Shown here piece after piece: positions 8,579-15,605 of a stretch of DNA of 33,965 nt. Source of the stretch: Pirellulaceae bacterium. Its GTDB lineage: Bacteria; Planctomycetota; Planctomycetia; Pirellulales; Pirellulaceae. The DNA lies in the NCBI GenBank assembly GCA_024102795.1, contig JAGFJK010000072.1, positions 1 to 33,965 of the forward strand. Direction: 5' to 3'. The position numbers and the translations under genes were made by a program. The number at the start of each line of letters is the position of its first letter. Positions within the stretch are counted from its first letter, which is position 1. The notes under the pieces are model-generated. The model was not told the origin of the DNA. It ran no database searches and was given only the letters and a program-made list of their open reading frames with translations.

Positions 8579-8878
8579 ATGTCGAAAATCAAGATTCGCC
8601 CCTTGGATGATCGCGTGGTGGTCGAGCCGATTGCGGCCGAAGAGAAGACGGCGGGCGGGATCGTGCTGCCCGACACGGCGCGCGAGAAGCCGCAGCGCGG
8701 GACCGTGGTGGCCGTGGGCCCCGGCCGGCTGCTGGACAGCGGCAAGCGTGGCGAGCTGTCGGTGTCGGTCGGTGACGAAGTGATCTACGGCAAGTACGGC
8801 GGGTCGGATATCGAAATCGACGGCGAGGAGGTCAAGATCCTGCGGGAAAGCGACATCCTGGCGAAGGTCATCAGTTAA
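8579..8878 (+). CDS. groES: Co-chaperonin GroES
   Basis: This 99-residue lid protein caps the GroEL ring. The N-terminus [12 protein letters not shown] is the family hallmark. A mobile-loop region follows ([21 protein letters not shown]), and later come [11 protein letters not shown] and a C-terminal ESDILAKV. The length is normal. GGAAGGA at 8564-8570 is a good ribosome binding site eight bases before the ATG; another ATG at 8572 is out of frame. It lies 106 bp after groEL1 and 99 bp before groEL2, so all three genes are probably cotranscribed and one GroES may serve both GroELs. Confidence 0.97.
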   Translation: MSKIKIRPLDDRVVVEPIAAEEKTAGGIVLPDTAREKPQRGTVVAVGPGRLLDSGKRGELSVSVGDEVIYGKYGGSDIEIDGEEVKILRESDILAKVIS

Positions 8879-8977
8879 GGCGTTCCAGGCGGGGACCGGA
8901 GTGCCGCTCCGGAGAGAACTCCCGCTGGCAATCACAACAGACAGATATTCCCCCTAGAATCATAAAGGGCCTGTAGG

Positions 8978-10597
8978 GTGGCGAAACAATTACTGTTCGA
9001 GGACCACGCTCGAGCCAAGATGCTGCAGGGCGTGGACAAACTGGCCAACGCCGTGGCGATCACGATGGGGCCGACCGGCCGCAACGTGATCATCGACAAG
9101 TCGTTTGGCGGCCCGACGGTCACCAAGGACGGCGTGACGGTGGCCAAGGAGATCGAGCTGGAAAACCGCTTCGAGAACATGGGTGCCAAGCTGGTGGTCG
9201 AGGTCGCTCAGAAGACCTCCGACGTGGCGGGCGACGGCACGACGACGGCCACGGTGCTGGCGCGAGCCATTTTCCGCGAGGGTCTGCGGAACATCGTGGC
9301 GGGCAGCAATCCGATGGCGGTGCGGCGGGGTATCGAGAAGGCCGTGCGGGCGGCCGAGGCTCGGCTGGAAGAGCTGGCCAAGCCGGTCTCCAGCAAGGAC
9401 GAGGTGGCCAGCGTCGGGGCGATCAGCGCCAACAACGACAAGGTGATCGGCGAACTGCTGGCCGACGCCCTGCACCGCGTGGGCAAGGACGGCGTGATCA
9501 CGGTCGAGGAGGGCAAGACCCGCGAGACGACCGTCGAGTATGTCGACGGCATGCAGTTCGACAAGGGCTTCGTTTCGCCCTACTTCATCAACCGGCCGGC
9601 CGAAATGGAATGCGTGCTGGACGACGCCTTGATCCTGATCTACGAGAAGAAGATCAGCAACCTCCGCGACCTCGTGCCGCTGCTGGAAAGGACGCAGCAG
9701 AGCGGCCGGCCGCTGCTGATCATCGCCGAGGACGTGGACGCCGAGGCGTTGACGCTGCTGGTGGTCAACAAGCTCCGCGGCACGCTGAACGTCTGCGCCG
9801 TCAAGGCGCCCGGCTTCGGCGACCGGCGCAAGGCCCTGCTGGGCGATATCGCCGTGCTGACCGGCGGGACGCTGATCAGCGAGGATTTGGGCATCCAGTT
9901 GGAAAACGTGACGTTGAGCCAACTGGGGCGGGCCAAGAAGATCAGCGTGGACAAGAGCAACACGACGATCGTCGAGGGCGCCGGCAGCCGCCAGGAGATC
10001 GACAAGCGGGTCGCTCAGATCAAGAACCAGATCGAGCAGACCGAGAGCGAGTACGACAAGGAGAAGTACCAGGAACGGTTGGCGAAGCTGGCCGGCGGCG
10101 TGGCCGTGATTTCGGTCGGGGCCGAGACGGAAGCCGACATGAAGCAGAAGAAGGCTCGCGTCGAGGACGCCTTGCACGCCACGCGGGCGGCGGTGGAAGA
10201 GGGCATCTTGCCGGGGGGCGGCGTGCCGCTGCTCCGCTGCCGCCAGGCGGTCGAGCACGCTCGCGCCAACGCTCGCGGCGACGAAAAGATCGGCATCGAC
10301 ATCGTGCTCCGGGCACTCGACGCCCCCCTGAAGCAGATCGCCGAAAACGGCGGGCTGGACGGGTCGGTCGTGGCGGACGAGGTGCTGTCGCAGCCGGAAA
10401 CGTTTGGCTTCGACGCCAATACGGGCAAGTACGTCGACATGTACAAGGCGGGTATCATCGATCCGGTAAAGGTCGTCCGCACGGCGCTCAGCAATGCGGC
10501 CAGCATCGCCGGCCTGCTGTTGACCACCGAGGCGCTGGTGACCAACCTGGACAAGGATGACAAGCACAAGACGCCGGCTGAAGGGGTCGTTGCCTAG
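8978..10597 (+). CDS. groEL: Chaperonin GroEL, second paralogue without GGM tail
   Basis: This is a second full-length GroEL (539 residues). It starts at GTG with AAAGGG eight bases upstream (8964-8969). [15 protein letters not shown] is intact, and the ATPase aspartate is retained in [16 protein letters not shown]. The following motif reads GGGVPLL instead of the common GGGVAL. The C-terminus ends [13 protein letters not shown] and has no Gly-Gly-Met repeat, unlike the paralogue two genes upstream. Loss of the GGM tail in duplicated chaperonins is commonly linked with specialised rather than general folding; that role is an inference here. The gene closes the cluster and is followed by a strong terminator 34 bp downstream. 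Confidence 0.97.
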   Translation: MAKQLLFEDHARAKMLQGVDKLANAVAITMGPTGRNVIIDKSFGGPTVTKDGVTVAKEIELENRFENMGAKLVVEVAQKTSDVAGDGTTTATVLARAIFREGLRNIVAGSNPMAVRRGIEKAVRAAEARLEELAKPVSSKDEVASVGAISANNDKVIGELLADALHRVGKDGVITVEEGKTRETTVEYVDGMQFDKGFVSPYFINRPAEMECVLDDALILIYEKKISNLRDLVPLLERTQQSGRPLLIIAEDVDAEALTLLVVNKLRGTLNVCAVKAPGFGDRRKALLGDIAVLTGGTLISEDLGIQLENVTLSQLGRAKKISVDKSNTTIVEGAGSRQEIDKRVAQIKNQIEQTESEYDKEKYQERLAKLAGGVAVISVGAETEADMKQKKARVEDALHATRAAVEEGILPGGGVPLLRCRQAVEHARANARGDEKIGIDIVLRALDAPLKQIAENGGLDGSVVADEVLSQPETFGFDANTGKYVDMYKAGIIDPVKVVRTALSNAASIAGLLLTTEALVTNLDKDDKHKTPAEGVVA

Positions 10598-10631
10598 GCA
10601 GCCCCCAGTCGACGGCCAGCGTTGGCAAACA

Positions 10632-10661
10632 GGGCCACTTCCAGGGGGAAGTGGCCCTTTT
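10632..10661 (+). terminator. Rho-independent terminator of the groEL cluster
   Basis: GGGCCACTTCC (10632-10642) pairs perfectly with GGAAGTGGCCC (10647-10657) around the tetraloop AGGG. TTTT follows at 10658-10661. The 11-bp GC-rich stem lies 34 bp after the groEL2 stop codon. Confidence 0.92.
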
Positions 10662-10753
10662 GCGGCGCTCGCGGATACGGATCGAAGACCGGACGGACAC
10701 GGCGGAAGCCTGTCACGGTTGGGCGGGCGGATGGAAGGGCGAAACTGGTGTTT

Positions 10754-10788
10754 CAGATTGCAGATTGCAGATTGCAGATTGCAAATTG
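10754..10788. repeat. Heptamer tandem array CAGATTG x5
   Basis: Four perfect CAGATTG units (10754-10781) and one variant CAAATTG (10782-10788) follow without gaps. They form the left border of the foldback element. Confidence 0.9.
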
Positions 10789-11425
10789 CCAACTGACGAC
10801 CGACGAGGCAACCGTTCACGGGGATTCAAGATTCAGATAGACAAAGAGGAAACAATTCAATCCTTCTGGCTCCCTCACCGCTTCGAGATCGTGCAGCTTT
10901 CAAGTTGTTTCGGGTATGGAACTAGGGATGATGAACCAATCGTCAGCTCGACTTCGCCGAGCCCCCCTCACAATACTTCTGGCCCCCTCCCCGCTTCGGG
11001 GAGGGCTGGGGAGGGGCCTGCGGGACTACGAAGCAAAGCAAGACGCACAGTTTGCGCATGGCCACTCGCGGGACGTGCATTTCTGACGAGTCGAACATCA
11101 ATTGAGGATCTGAATTCTTGAGTGCGACAGGTGTTGGGTGATTCCATGGGGCGCCAGGTGCGTCAAAACAAGGTACACAAGAGCCCCTCCCCAACCCTCC
11201 CCGGAAGCCGGGGAGGGAGCCAGAAGGATATCGAGGAGGGAGCGCTCACCGAAGCCCCGGCCGCCCAAGTTTCCCACGGTTGTAACGCCCAATCCCCTCG
11301 GCAAAACAACTCAAGAGCTGCACGATCTCGGAAGCGTGGAGAGAGCCAGAAGCGATCGATTGAGCCCTTGCCTCCTGCCTTCGTGATGGATCGCCGTGAA
11401 CGGTTACCTGACGACAAACATCTGC

Positions 11426-11467
11426 CAACTGACAACTGATAACTGACAACTGATAACTGATAACTGA
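11426..11467. repeat. Heptamer tandem array YAACTGA x6
   Basis: The six units are CAACTGA, CAACTGA, TAACTGA, CAACTGA, TAACTGA and TAACTGA. The array forms the right border of the foldback element and ends 23 bp before the dnaJ start. Related heptamers in reverse orientation occur at 15316-15336 and 29686-29713. Confidence 0.9.
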
Positions 11468-11490
11468 CCGCTGCCAATCAACCACCCGCC

Positions 11491-12606
11491 ATGGCGACGA
11501 TGGCTTCCAAACGCGACTACTACGATGTGCTCGGTGTGCCCCGCAATGCCTCGGACAAGGACATTGCCGCGGCGTACCGCCGGATGGCCATCAAGTACCA
11601 TCCCGACACCAACAAGGACGACCCGGACGCGACGGAGCGGTTCAAGGAGGCGGCGGAAGCGTACGAGGTGTTGAGCGATCCGCAGAAGCGGGACGCTTAC
11701 GACCGGTACGGGCACGCCGGTCTGGGCGGCGGCGTGCACCATTACGAGGACGTGGAGGACATTTTCGAGGCGTTCAGCGGCATCTTTGGGGACATCTTCG
11801 GTGGCAGCCGGCGAGCGCGTCGGCCGCGGCGCGGGGCCGACGTGCGGTGCGCCGTGACGCTGGATCTGGAAGAAGCTGCCAGCGGCGTGAAGAAAACGGT
11901 GCAGTTCCGCCGCAACAAGCTGTGCGGGAGCTGCCAGGGCAGCGGCGCCGCGCCGGGTTCGGTGCGGCAATCGTGTAGCCGCTGTGCCGGCCGGGGGCAG
12001 GTCGTGCAGACCCATGGAGGGATCCTGCGAGTGCAAACGACCTGCCCGGCCTGCCACGGCGCCGGTTCGATCGTCACCTCGCCCTGCCCGGAGTGCCGCG
12101 GCGAAGGGTACGTGGCCGAACAGGTCACGCTGGAAGTCAACATCCCCGCGGGCATCGACGACGGGATGTCGGTGCGCGTGAGTGGCGAGGGGCAACCAAG
12201 CTTCGAGGGCGGGCCGCCGGGAAACTGTCTCTGCCAGGTGACGGTCCGGCCGCACCGCATCTTTCATCGCGAAGGCGGCCACTTGATCATCGAGATGCCG
12301 ATCACGTACAGCCAGGCCGCGTTGGGGGCCCGGCTGGACGTGCCGACGCTGGGCGATCCCTACCCGCTGGAGATTCCCGCCGGCACTCCCTCCCGCGACA
12401 CGTTCCGCATTCGGGGCAAGGGGATGCCGGATGTCCGTGGCGGCCCCCGCGGCGACCTGCTCGTGCGGACCTTTATCGAGGTGCCGACGAAGATCAGCAA
12501 GGAACAGCGCCAACTGTTGGAGCGGCTGGCGGAACTGGAACATGCCGACGTGACGCCGCATCGCAAGAGCTTTCTGGAAAAGATGCTTGACTGGAGGAAC
12601 CGCTGA
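11491..12606 (+). CDS. dnaJ: Chaperone protein DnaJ (Hsp40)
   Basis: This 371-residue Hsp40 co-chaperone stimulates the DnaK ATPase and delivers unfolded substrates. The J-domain covers about 7-74 with the HPD triad at 37-39. A short Gly/Phe-rich linker follows ([15 protein letters not shown]). Then come four zinc-binding repeats at about 145-206: [24 protein letters not shown] and CPECRGEG. The C-terminal substrate-binding domains follow ([14 protein letters not shown]). The start is uncertain: ATG at 11491 adds MAT before MASKRDYY, while the ATG at 11500 matches the family better. Neither has a strong ribosome binding site. The stop overlaps the grpE start. The heptamer array ends 23 bp upstream, so the promoter may lie within or next to the foldback element. 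No dnaK is in the window. Confidence 0.96.
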   Translation: MATMASKRDYYDVLGVPRNASDKDIAAAYRRMAIKYHPDTNKDDPDATERFKEAAEAYEVLSDPQKRDAYDRYGHAGLGGGVHHYEDVEDIFEAFSGIFGDIFGGSRRARRPRRGADVRCAVTLDLEEAASGVKKTVQFRRNKLCGSCQGSGAAPGSVRQSCSRCAGRGQVVQTHGGILRVQTTCPACHGAGSIVTSPCPECRGEGYVAEQVTLEVNIPAGIDDGMSVRVSGEGQPSFEGGPPGNCLCQVTVRPHRIFHREGGHLIIEMPITYSQAALGARLDVPTLGDPYPLEIPAGTPSRDTFRIRGKGMPDVRGGPRGDLLVRTFIEVPTKISKEQRQLLERLAELEHADVTPHRKSFLEKMLDWRNR

Positions 12607-13229
12607 TGGAGCCCGAACCTCAAGATGCCGGGCCGGACCGGTTGCCCCCGGAAGAAGCCGGGGCCGCGGACGCCGAGGCTGGAGCGGGGCCCGATGGAAT
12701 ACCGCCGGCGGACAACGCGCCGGAGGACATTTTGGCCGCGGATATTGCAGCCGCGAAGTCCGCGCCGGCGGGAGACGAACTGGCGCGGCTGCGGCTGGAA
12801 CTTGACGAGGCCAACCGGCGGGTCTTGTTGACCCAGGCCGAGCTGGAAAACTTTCGCAAGCGGACCCGCCGCGACCTGGACGACGCTTTGAAGTATGCTA
12901 GCCTGCCGCTGCTCCGCGACATCCTGGCCGTGGCCGATAACCTGCAACTGGCGATTCAGGCCGCCGAGAAGCATCCGGAGAACGCGGGACTGCTGGAAGG
13001 CGTCCAAATGGTCTATCGGCAACTGGGCGATGTGTTGCGAGCGCACCATTGCGTGGAAATCGAAGCCGCGGGAGCCAACTTCGATCCCGATCTGCACGAG
13101 GCGATCATGTATCAGCCGCACGACGAGCATCCCGAGGGCACGATCACGCAGGTGGTTCGCGGTGGATACCGGCTGCACGACCGCGTGGTCCGGCCCCCGC
13201 AGGTCTGCGTCTCGCGAGGGCAAGCTTGA
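12606..13229 (+). CDS. grpE: Nucleotide exchange factor GrpE
   Basis: GrpE (207 residues) is the dimeric nucleotide exchange factor of DnaK. An acidic, Pro/Ala-rich N-terminus (1-55) precedes a long coiled-coil helix (about 60-100, LARLRLELDEANRRVLLTQ). Then comes the family block AELENFRKRTRRD, a four-helix region, and the C-terminal beta-domain ending DRVVRPPQVCVSRG. The ATG overlaps the dnaJ stop (TGATG), with GGAGGA upstream at 12592-12597. This points to coupled translation and a fixed DnaJ:GrpE ratio. The length is normal for a GrpE with an extended N-terminus. Confidence 0.95.
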   Translation: MEPEPQDAGPDRLPPEEAGAADAEAGAGPDGIPPADNAPEDILAADIAAAKSAPAGDELARLRLELDEANRRVLLTQAELENFRKRTRRDLDDALKYASLPLLRDILAVADNLQLAIQAAEKHPENAGLLEGVQMVYRQLGDVLRAHHCVEIEAAGANFDPDLHEAIMYQPHDEHPEGTITQVVRGGYRLHDRVVRPPQVCVSRGQA

Positions 13230-13314
13230 AACGACGTTCCGGCCGGTAACGGCGACTTGAACTCCCATTTCCAACCTCTGACCGATTCCGATCCGACTTG
13301 CAGGAGAGTGCGCC

Positions 13315-13650
13315 ATGCCCACCTATGATTACCAGTGCGATGCGTGCGGCCACGAGCTGGAGATTTTTCAGCCGATTACGGAATCTCCCAAGCGGAAGTG
13401 TCCGTCCTGTGGCCGCCAGAAGCTGCGCCGGTTGCTGGGCAGCGGCGCGGCGGTGGTGTTCAAGGGATCGGGCTTCTACCAGACCGATTACCGCAGCGAG
13501 TCGTACAAGAAGCGGGCGGCCGCCGACAAGCCGGCTGGCGACGCGGCCTCCAGCGGCAGTTCGAACGACGCGGCCGCCAGCGGCAGCTCGAACGACGCGG
13601 GCAAAGCGTCGAAGTCCAAGCCGACCGGCAAGGTTTCGACGGAGAAATGA
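13315..13650 (+). CDS. FmdB-family zinc-ribbon protein
   Basis: This 111-residue protein begins MPTYDYQCDACGHELEIFQ, the hallmark of the FmdB/CxxC_CxxC_SSSS family. Two zinc-binding pairs are visible, CDAC and CPSC, followed by LRRLLGSGAAVVFKGSGFYQTDY. Family members are annotated as putative regulatory proteins, and their biochemical role is not established. The C-terminal half is low-complexity Ser/Ala/Asn/Lys and contains a tandem duplication (SGSSNDAAASGSSNDAG, about 13555-13600). AGGAG lies eight bases before the ATG. It follows grpE by 85 bp and is close to yacG. Confidence 0.88.
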   Translation: MPTYDYQCDACGHELEIFQPITESPKRKCPSCGRQKLRRLLGSGAAVVFKGSGFYQTDYRSESYKKRAAADKPAGDAASSGSSNDAAASGSSNDAGKASKSKPTGKVSTEK

Positions 13651-13656
13651 CTTTCC

Positions 13657-13854
13657 ATGACCGTGCTTCGATGCCCCACTTGCCAGCGGCAGTTCGACAG
13701 CCAGCGCAGCGACGCTCGGCCCTTCTGTTCGGATCGTTGCCGGCTGATCGACCTGGGGCGTTGGCTGGGCGAGGAGATCGGCGTGCCACTCGAACCCGAA
13801 GATCGGGGCCCGGAGCCTCCGCCGCGCGTCACGCCCCCGCGGCCAGACTCGTAG
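13657..13854 (+). CDS. yacG: DNA gyrase inhibitor YacG-like zinc protein
   Basis: This small protein (65 residues) has the YacG zinc-finger pattern CPTC near the N-terminus and CSDRC near residue 24, followed by the diagnostic RLIDLGRWLGEE. E. coli YacG binds GyrB and inhibits DNA gyrase. The tail is proline-rich (EPPPRVTPPRP), as is common in the family. It starts six bases after the stop of the zinc-ribbon gene, so the two are probably cotranscribed. In many bacteria yacG is next to coaE, which is not the case here. Confidence 0.88.
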   Translation: MTVLRCPTCQRQFDSQRSDARPFCSDRCRLIDLGRWLGEEIGVPLEPEDRGPEPPPRVTPPRPDS

Positions 13855-13965
13855 CCGTCGCCGCGGGCCGCGCGTGTGGGAAGTGTCCTGTCTTCAAGCT
13901 TGTCGCCTTCCGGCTCCAACCCGTCGCCTGCCCGCTCGATCATCCCGAACCCAGGAATCCGCACC

Positions 13966-15294
13966 ATGGCCGACGGCAACGGCGCGCTCAAGTCCATCGC
14001 CTGGAAGGACGTCTTTCCTTGCTGGCTGCTGCTGCGAGTCTTCCGGCTTTCGGTCAGTCCCTCCGTGCTGCTGCTCTCCACCGCCGCCAGCCTGCTCACG
14101 CCCCTGGGCTGGTGGTGTGCCGAAGTGGCCTTTCTGCCGTCCCGTCCCGATGGGCAGTTTGCCGGTTCGGGCTTCGATCCGGATGATTCGTTCCGCGGCG
14201 TCACGGCCATCCTGGGCCGCTCGGCCGTGGAAACGCCGGCCAGCGTGACGACGGCCAGCCCCTGGTGGAGTGGCGAGCTGCTGGATCGTCCGCTGCCGGC
14301 GCTTTGGCAGGCCACGACCAGCCGGACCCGCGCGGTTTATTCGCGGTTCGTCTTTCCCTTCCGCCAACTGATGACGCCCGGACAGTCTTTGACCCATTAC
14401 GCCTACCTGCTGTTTGGAGTGCTCTGGACGCTGGGGATCTGGGCCTTGTTTGGCGGCGCGATCACGCGGATCGCCGCCGTGCGCTTCGGTCCCGAACAGC
14501 GCGTGGGGTTGGTCGAGGCGCTGAATTTCGCTCGCCGGCGGCTGCTGTCGTACTTCGCCGCGCCGTTGTTCCCGTTGCTGGCCGTGGTCGTGCTGGTGGC
14601 GCTCTGCCTGCCCTTGGGCCTGCTGATGCGGTTGGAAGTCGGCGAGTTTCTGGCCGGCTTCGTCTGGATCCTGGTTCTGCTGGCCGCGCTGCTGATGGGG
14701 CTGCTGCTGGTGGGCCTGACGCTGGGCTGGCCGCTGATGTGGCCGACCATCAGTTGCGAAGAGTCGGGCGACGTGTTCGAAGCCACGCAGCGTTGCTACT
14801 CGTACACGTTCGATCGGCCGCTGAACTATCTCTGCTACGCCGCCATGGCCGCCGTGCTGGGAGGACTGGGCTGGATTGTCGTGCTGACGTTCAGCGAGGT
14901 GGTGATCGGGCTGGGCTTCTGGGCCACGGCCTGGGGCGCCGGTCCGGCGCGGATCGAGGCGATCGCCACGCCGGCGCTGGTAGGGAATCCCACCGGCGAG
15001 CCGGTTTCGACCGGCGCGTTCCTGATTGGCCTGGCCTGCGGTCTGGTCCGCGCCGTGGCCACGTCATACGTCTACGCTTACTTCTGGTGCGCGGCCACGG
15101 CCGTCTACCTGCTGATGCGGATGGACGTCGACCAGACGGAACTGGACGAGGTGTTCGAGGAAGAGGATCAGGAGCGGACCGGGCTGCCGCCGCTGCACGT
15201 GGACTCCGCCGGCGTGCCCGGCCTGGACGAAGCCGAACCTGGCCCGGACGCGGATTCGGATGCGGATGCGAATGCGGATCCGCCGGCGTCGTGA
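13966..15294 (+). CDS. Multi-pass membrane protein of unknown function
   Basis: This 442-residue integral membrane protein resembles conserved hypothetical membrane proteins of planctomycetes, with no function known to me. From the preferred ATG at 13966 (AGGAA eight bases before), hydrophobic segments lie at about 34-56, 145-165, 190-220, 225-255, 285-320 and 350-380. A large polar loop lies between the first and second. The C-terminal 60 residues are acidic and low-complexity (DADSDADANADPP), probably cytoplasmic and disordered. An upstream in-frame ATG at 13876 would add an unconserved Ser/Pro-rich extension and is disfavoured. It follows yacG by 111 bp. Confidence 0.8.
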   Translation: MADGNGALKSIAWKDVFPCWLLLRVFRLSVSPSVLLLSTAASLLTPLGWWCAEVAFLPSRPDGQFAGSGFDPDDSFRGVTAILGRSAVETPASVTTASPWWSGELLDRPLPALWQATTSRTRAVYSRFVFPFRQLMTPGQSLTHYAYLLFGVLWTLGIWALFGGAITRIAAVRFGPEQRVGLVEALNFARRRLLSYFAAPLFPLLAVVVLVALCLPLGLLMRLEVGEFLAGFVWILVLLAALLMGLLLVGLTLGWPLMWPTISCEESGDVFEATQRCYSYTFDRPLNYLCYAAMAAVLGGLGWIVVLTFSEVVIGLGFWATAWGAGPARIEAIATPALVGNPTGEPVSTGAFLIGLACGLVRAVATSYVYAYFWCAATAVYLLMRMDVDQTELDEVFEEEDQERTGLPPLHVDSAGVPGLDEAEPGPDADSDADANADPPAS

Positions 15295-15315
15295 CGCCGG
15301 ACGGGGCGAAGATAG

Positions 15316-15336
15316 TTGTCAGTTGTCAGTGGTCAG
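15316..15336. repeat. Short heptamer array TNGTCAG x3
   Basis: The units are TTGTCAG, TTGTCAG and TGGTCAG, starting 22 bp after the membrane-protein stop. They are the reverse complement, in a shifted register, of the CAACTGA units at 11426-11467. Confidence 0.75.
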
Positions 15337-15436
15337 TAAGACGGTGTCCACCTTGGGGCAACTGGAGGACGGGCCGGAGTTCGAAAGTCCTTGTCGCACC
15401 GCCGCCTGGGCCCGATAGCGTTATCGTAGTTCCCAG

Positions 15437-15518
15437 TGTAGCCCGATTGTCCCCAATCGGATTCTGCGGCGGCGAACGGTGTCCGCCGCGGTGAGCGATT
15501 GGGGACAATCGCTCTACA
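15437..15518. repeat. Inverted REP pair (REPIN-like)
   Basis: The left arm (15437-15459, TGTAGCCC then GATTGTCCCCAATCG) and right arm (15496-15518, CGATTGGGGACAATCG then CTCTACA) are near-perfect inverted copies around a common centre. Each contains its own palindrome CGATTG-TCCC-CAATCG. The spacer holds a second complementary pair (TGCGGCGG / CCGCCGCG). The unit directly abuts a RAYT fragment. Confidence 0.85.
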
Positions 15519-15605
15519 ATTGTCGTCCGTCCACGCGGCCGCGATCTCGGGCCGCGTGCGAGCGATCAGGTGCAGATGGTTCGAGAGTACACTGTGGTTG
15601 CTCAC
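15519..15605 (-). pseudogene. Fragment of a RAYT/Y1 transposase carrying the HUH motif
   Basis: On the minus strand this short stretch encodes SNHLHLIARTRPEIAAAW. That matches the core of planctomycete Y1 transposases, where SNHLHL carries the HUH metal-binding histidines and RTRP follows. Only about 30 codons remain; on its 3' side the frame runs into the REPIN. It begins at the 3' end of the giant gene, overlapping its last codons by about four bases. This is a truncated relic. The assignment rests on the motif only. Confidence 0.6.

Larger units (their letters stand above)
10754..11467. mobile_element. Non-coding foldback (MITE-like) element with heptamer-array ends
   Basis: The two halves of this region are colinear reverse complements about a centre near 11107. 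Exact pairs include AACCGTTCACGG (10810-10821) with its complement at 11394-11405, CTTCTGGCT (10863-10871) with 11344-11352, and CGAGATCGTGCAGCT (10884-10898) with 11316-11330. A CCCTCCCC hairpin at 10985-11005 pairs with one at 11195-11217. The coordinate sums of the first three pairs agree within one base (22214-22215), and the hairpin pair within about 12. The outer borders are 7-bp tandem arrays whose inner edges (10788 and 11426) are symmetric about the same centre. No convincing gene lies inside. It separates the groEL terminator from dnaJ. Confidence 0.7.

Noticed and set aside
6844-8745. 633-codon minus-strand frame opposite groEL1 and groES
   Set aside because: It is an antisense shadow of highly conserved chaperonin genes with no recognisable motif.
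10651-11121. 156-codon plus-strand frame in the foldback region
   Set aside because: It begins inside the groEL terminator and crosses inverted repeats; there is no coding signature.
10754-11467. CRISPR array
   Set aside because: The repeats are 7-bp units without spacers, plus long inverted arms; there are no cas genes.
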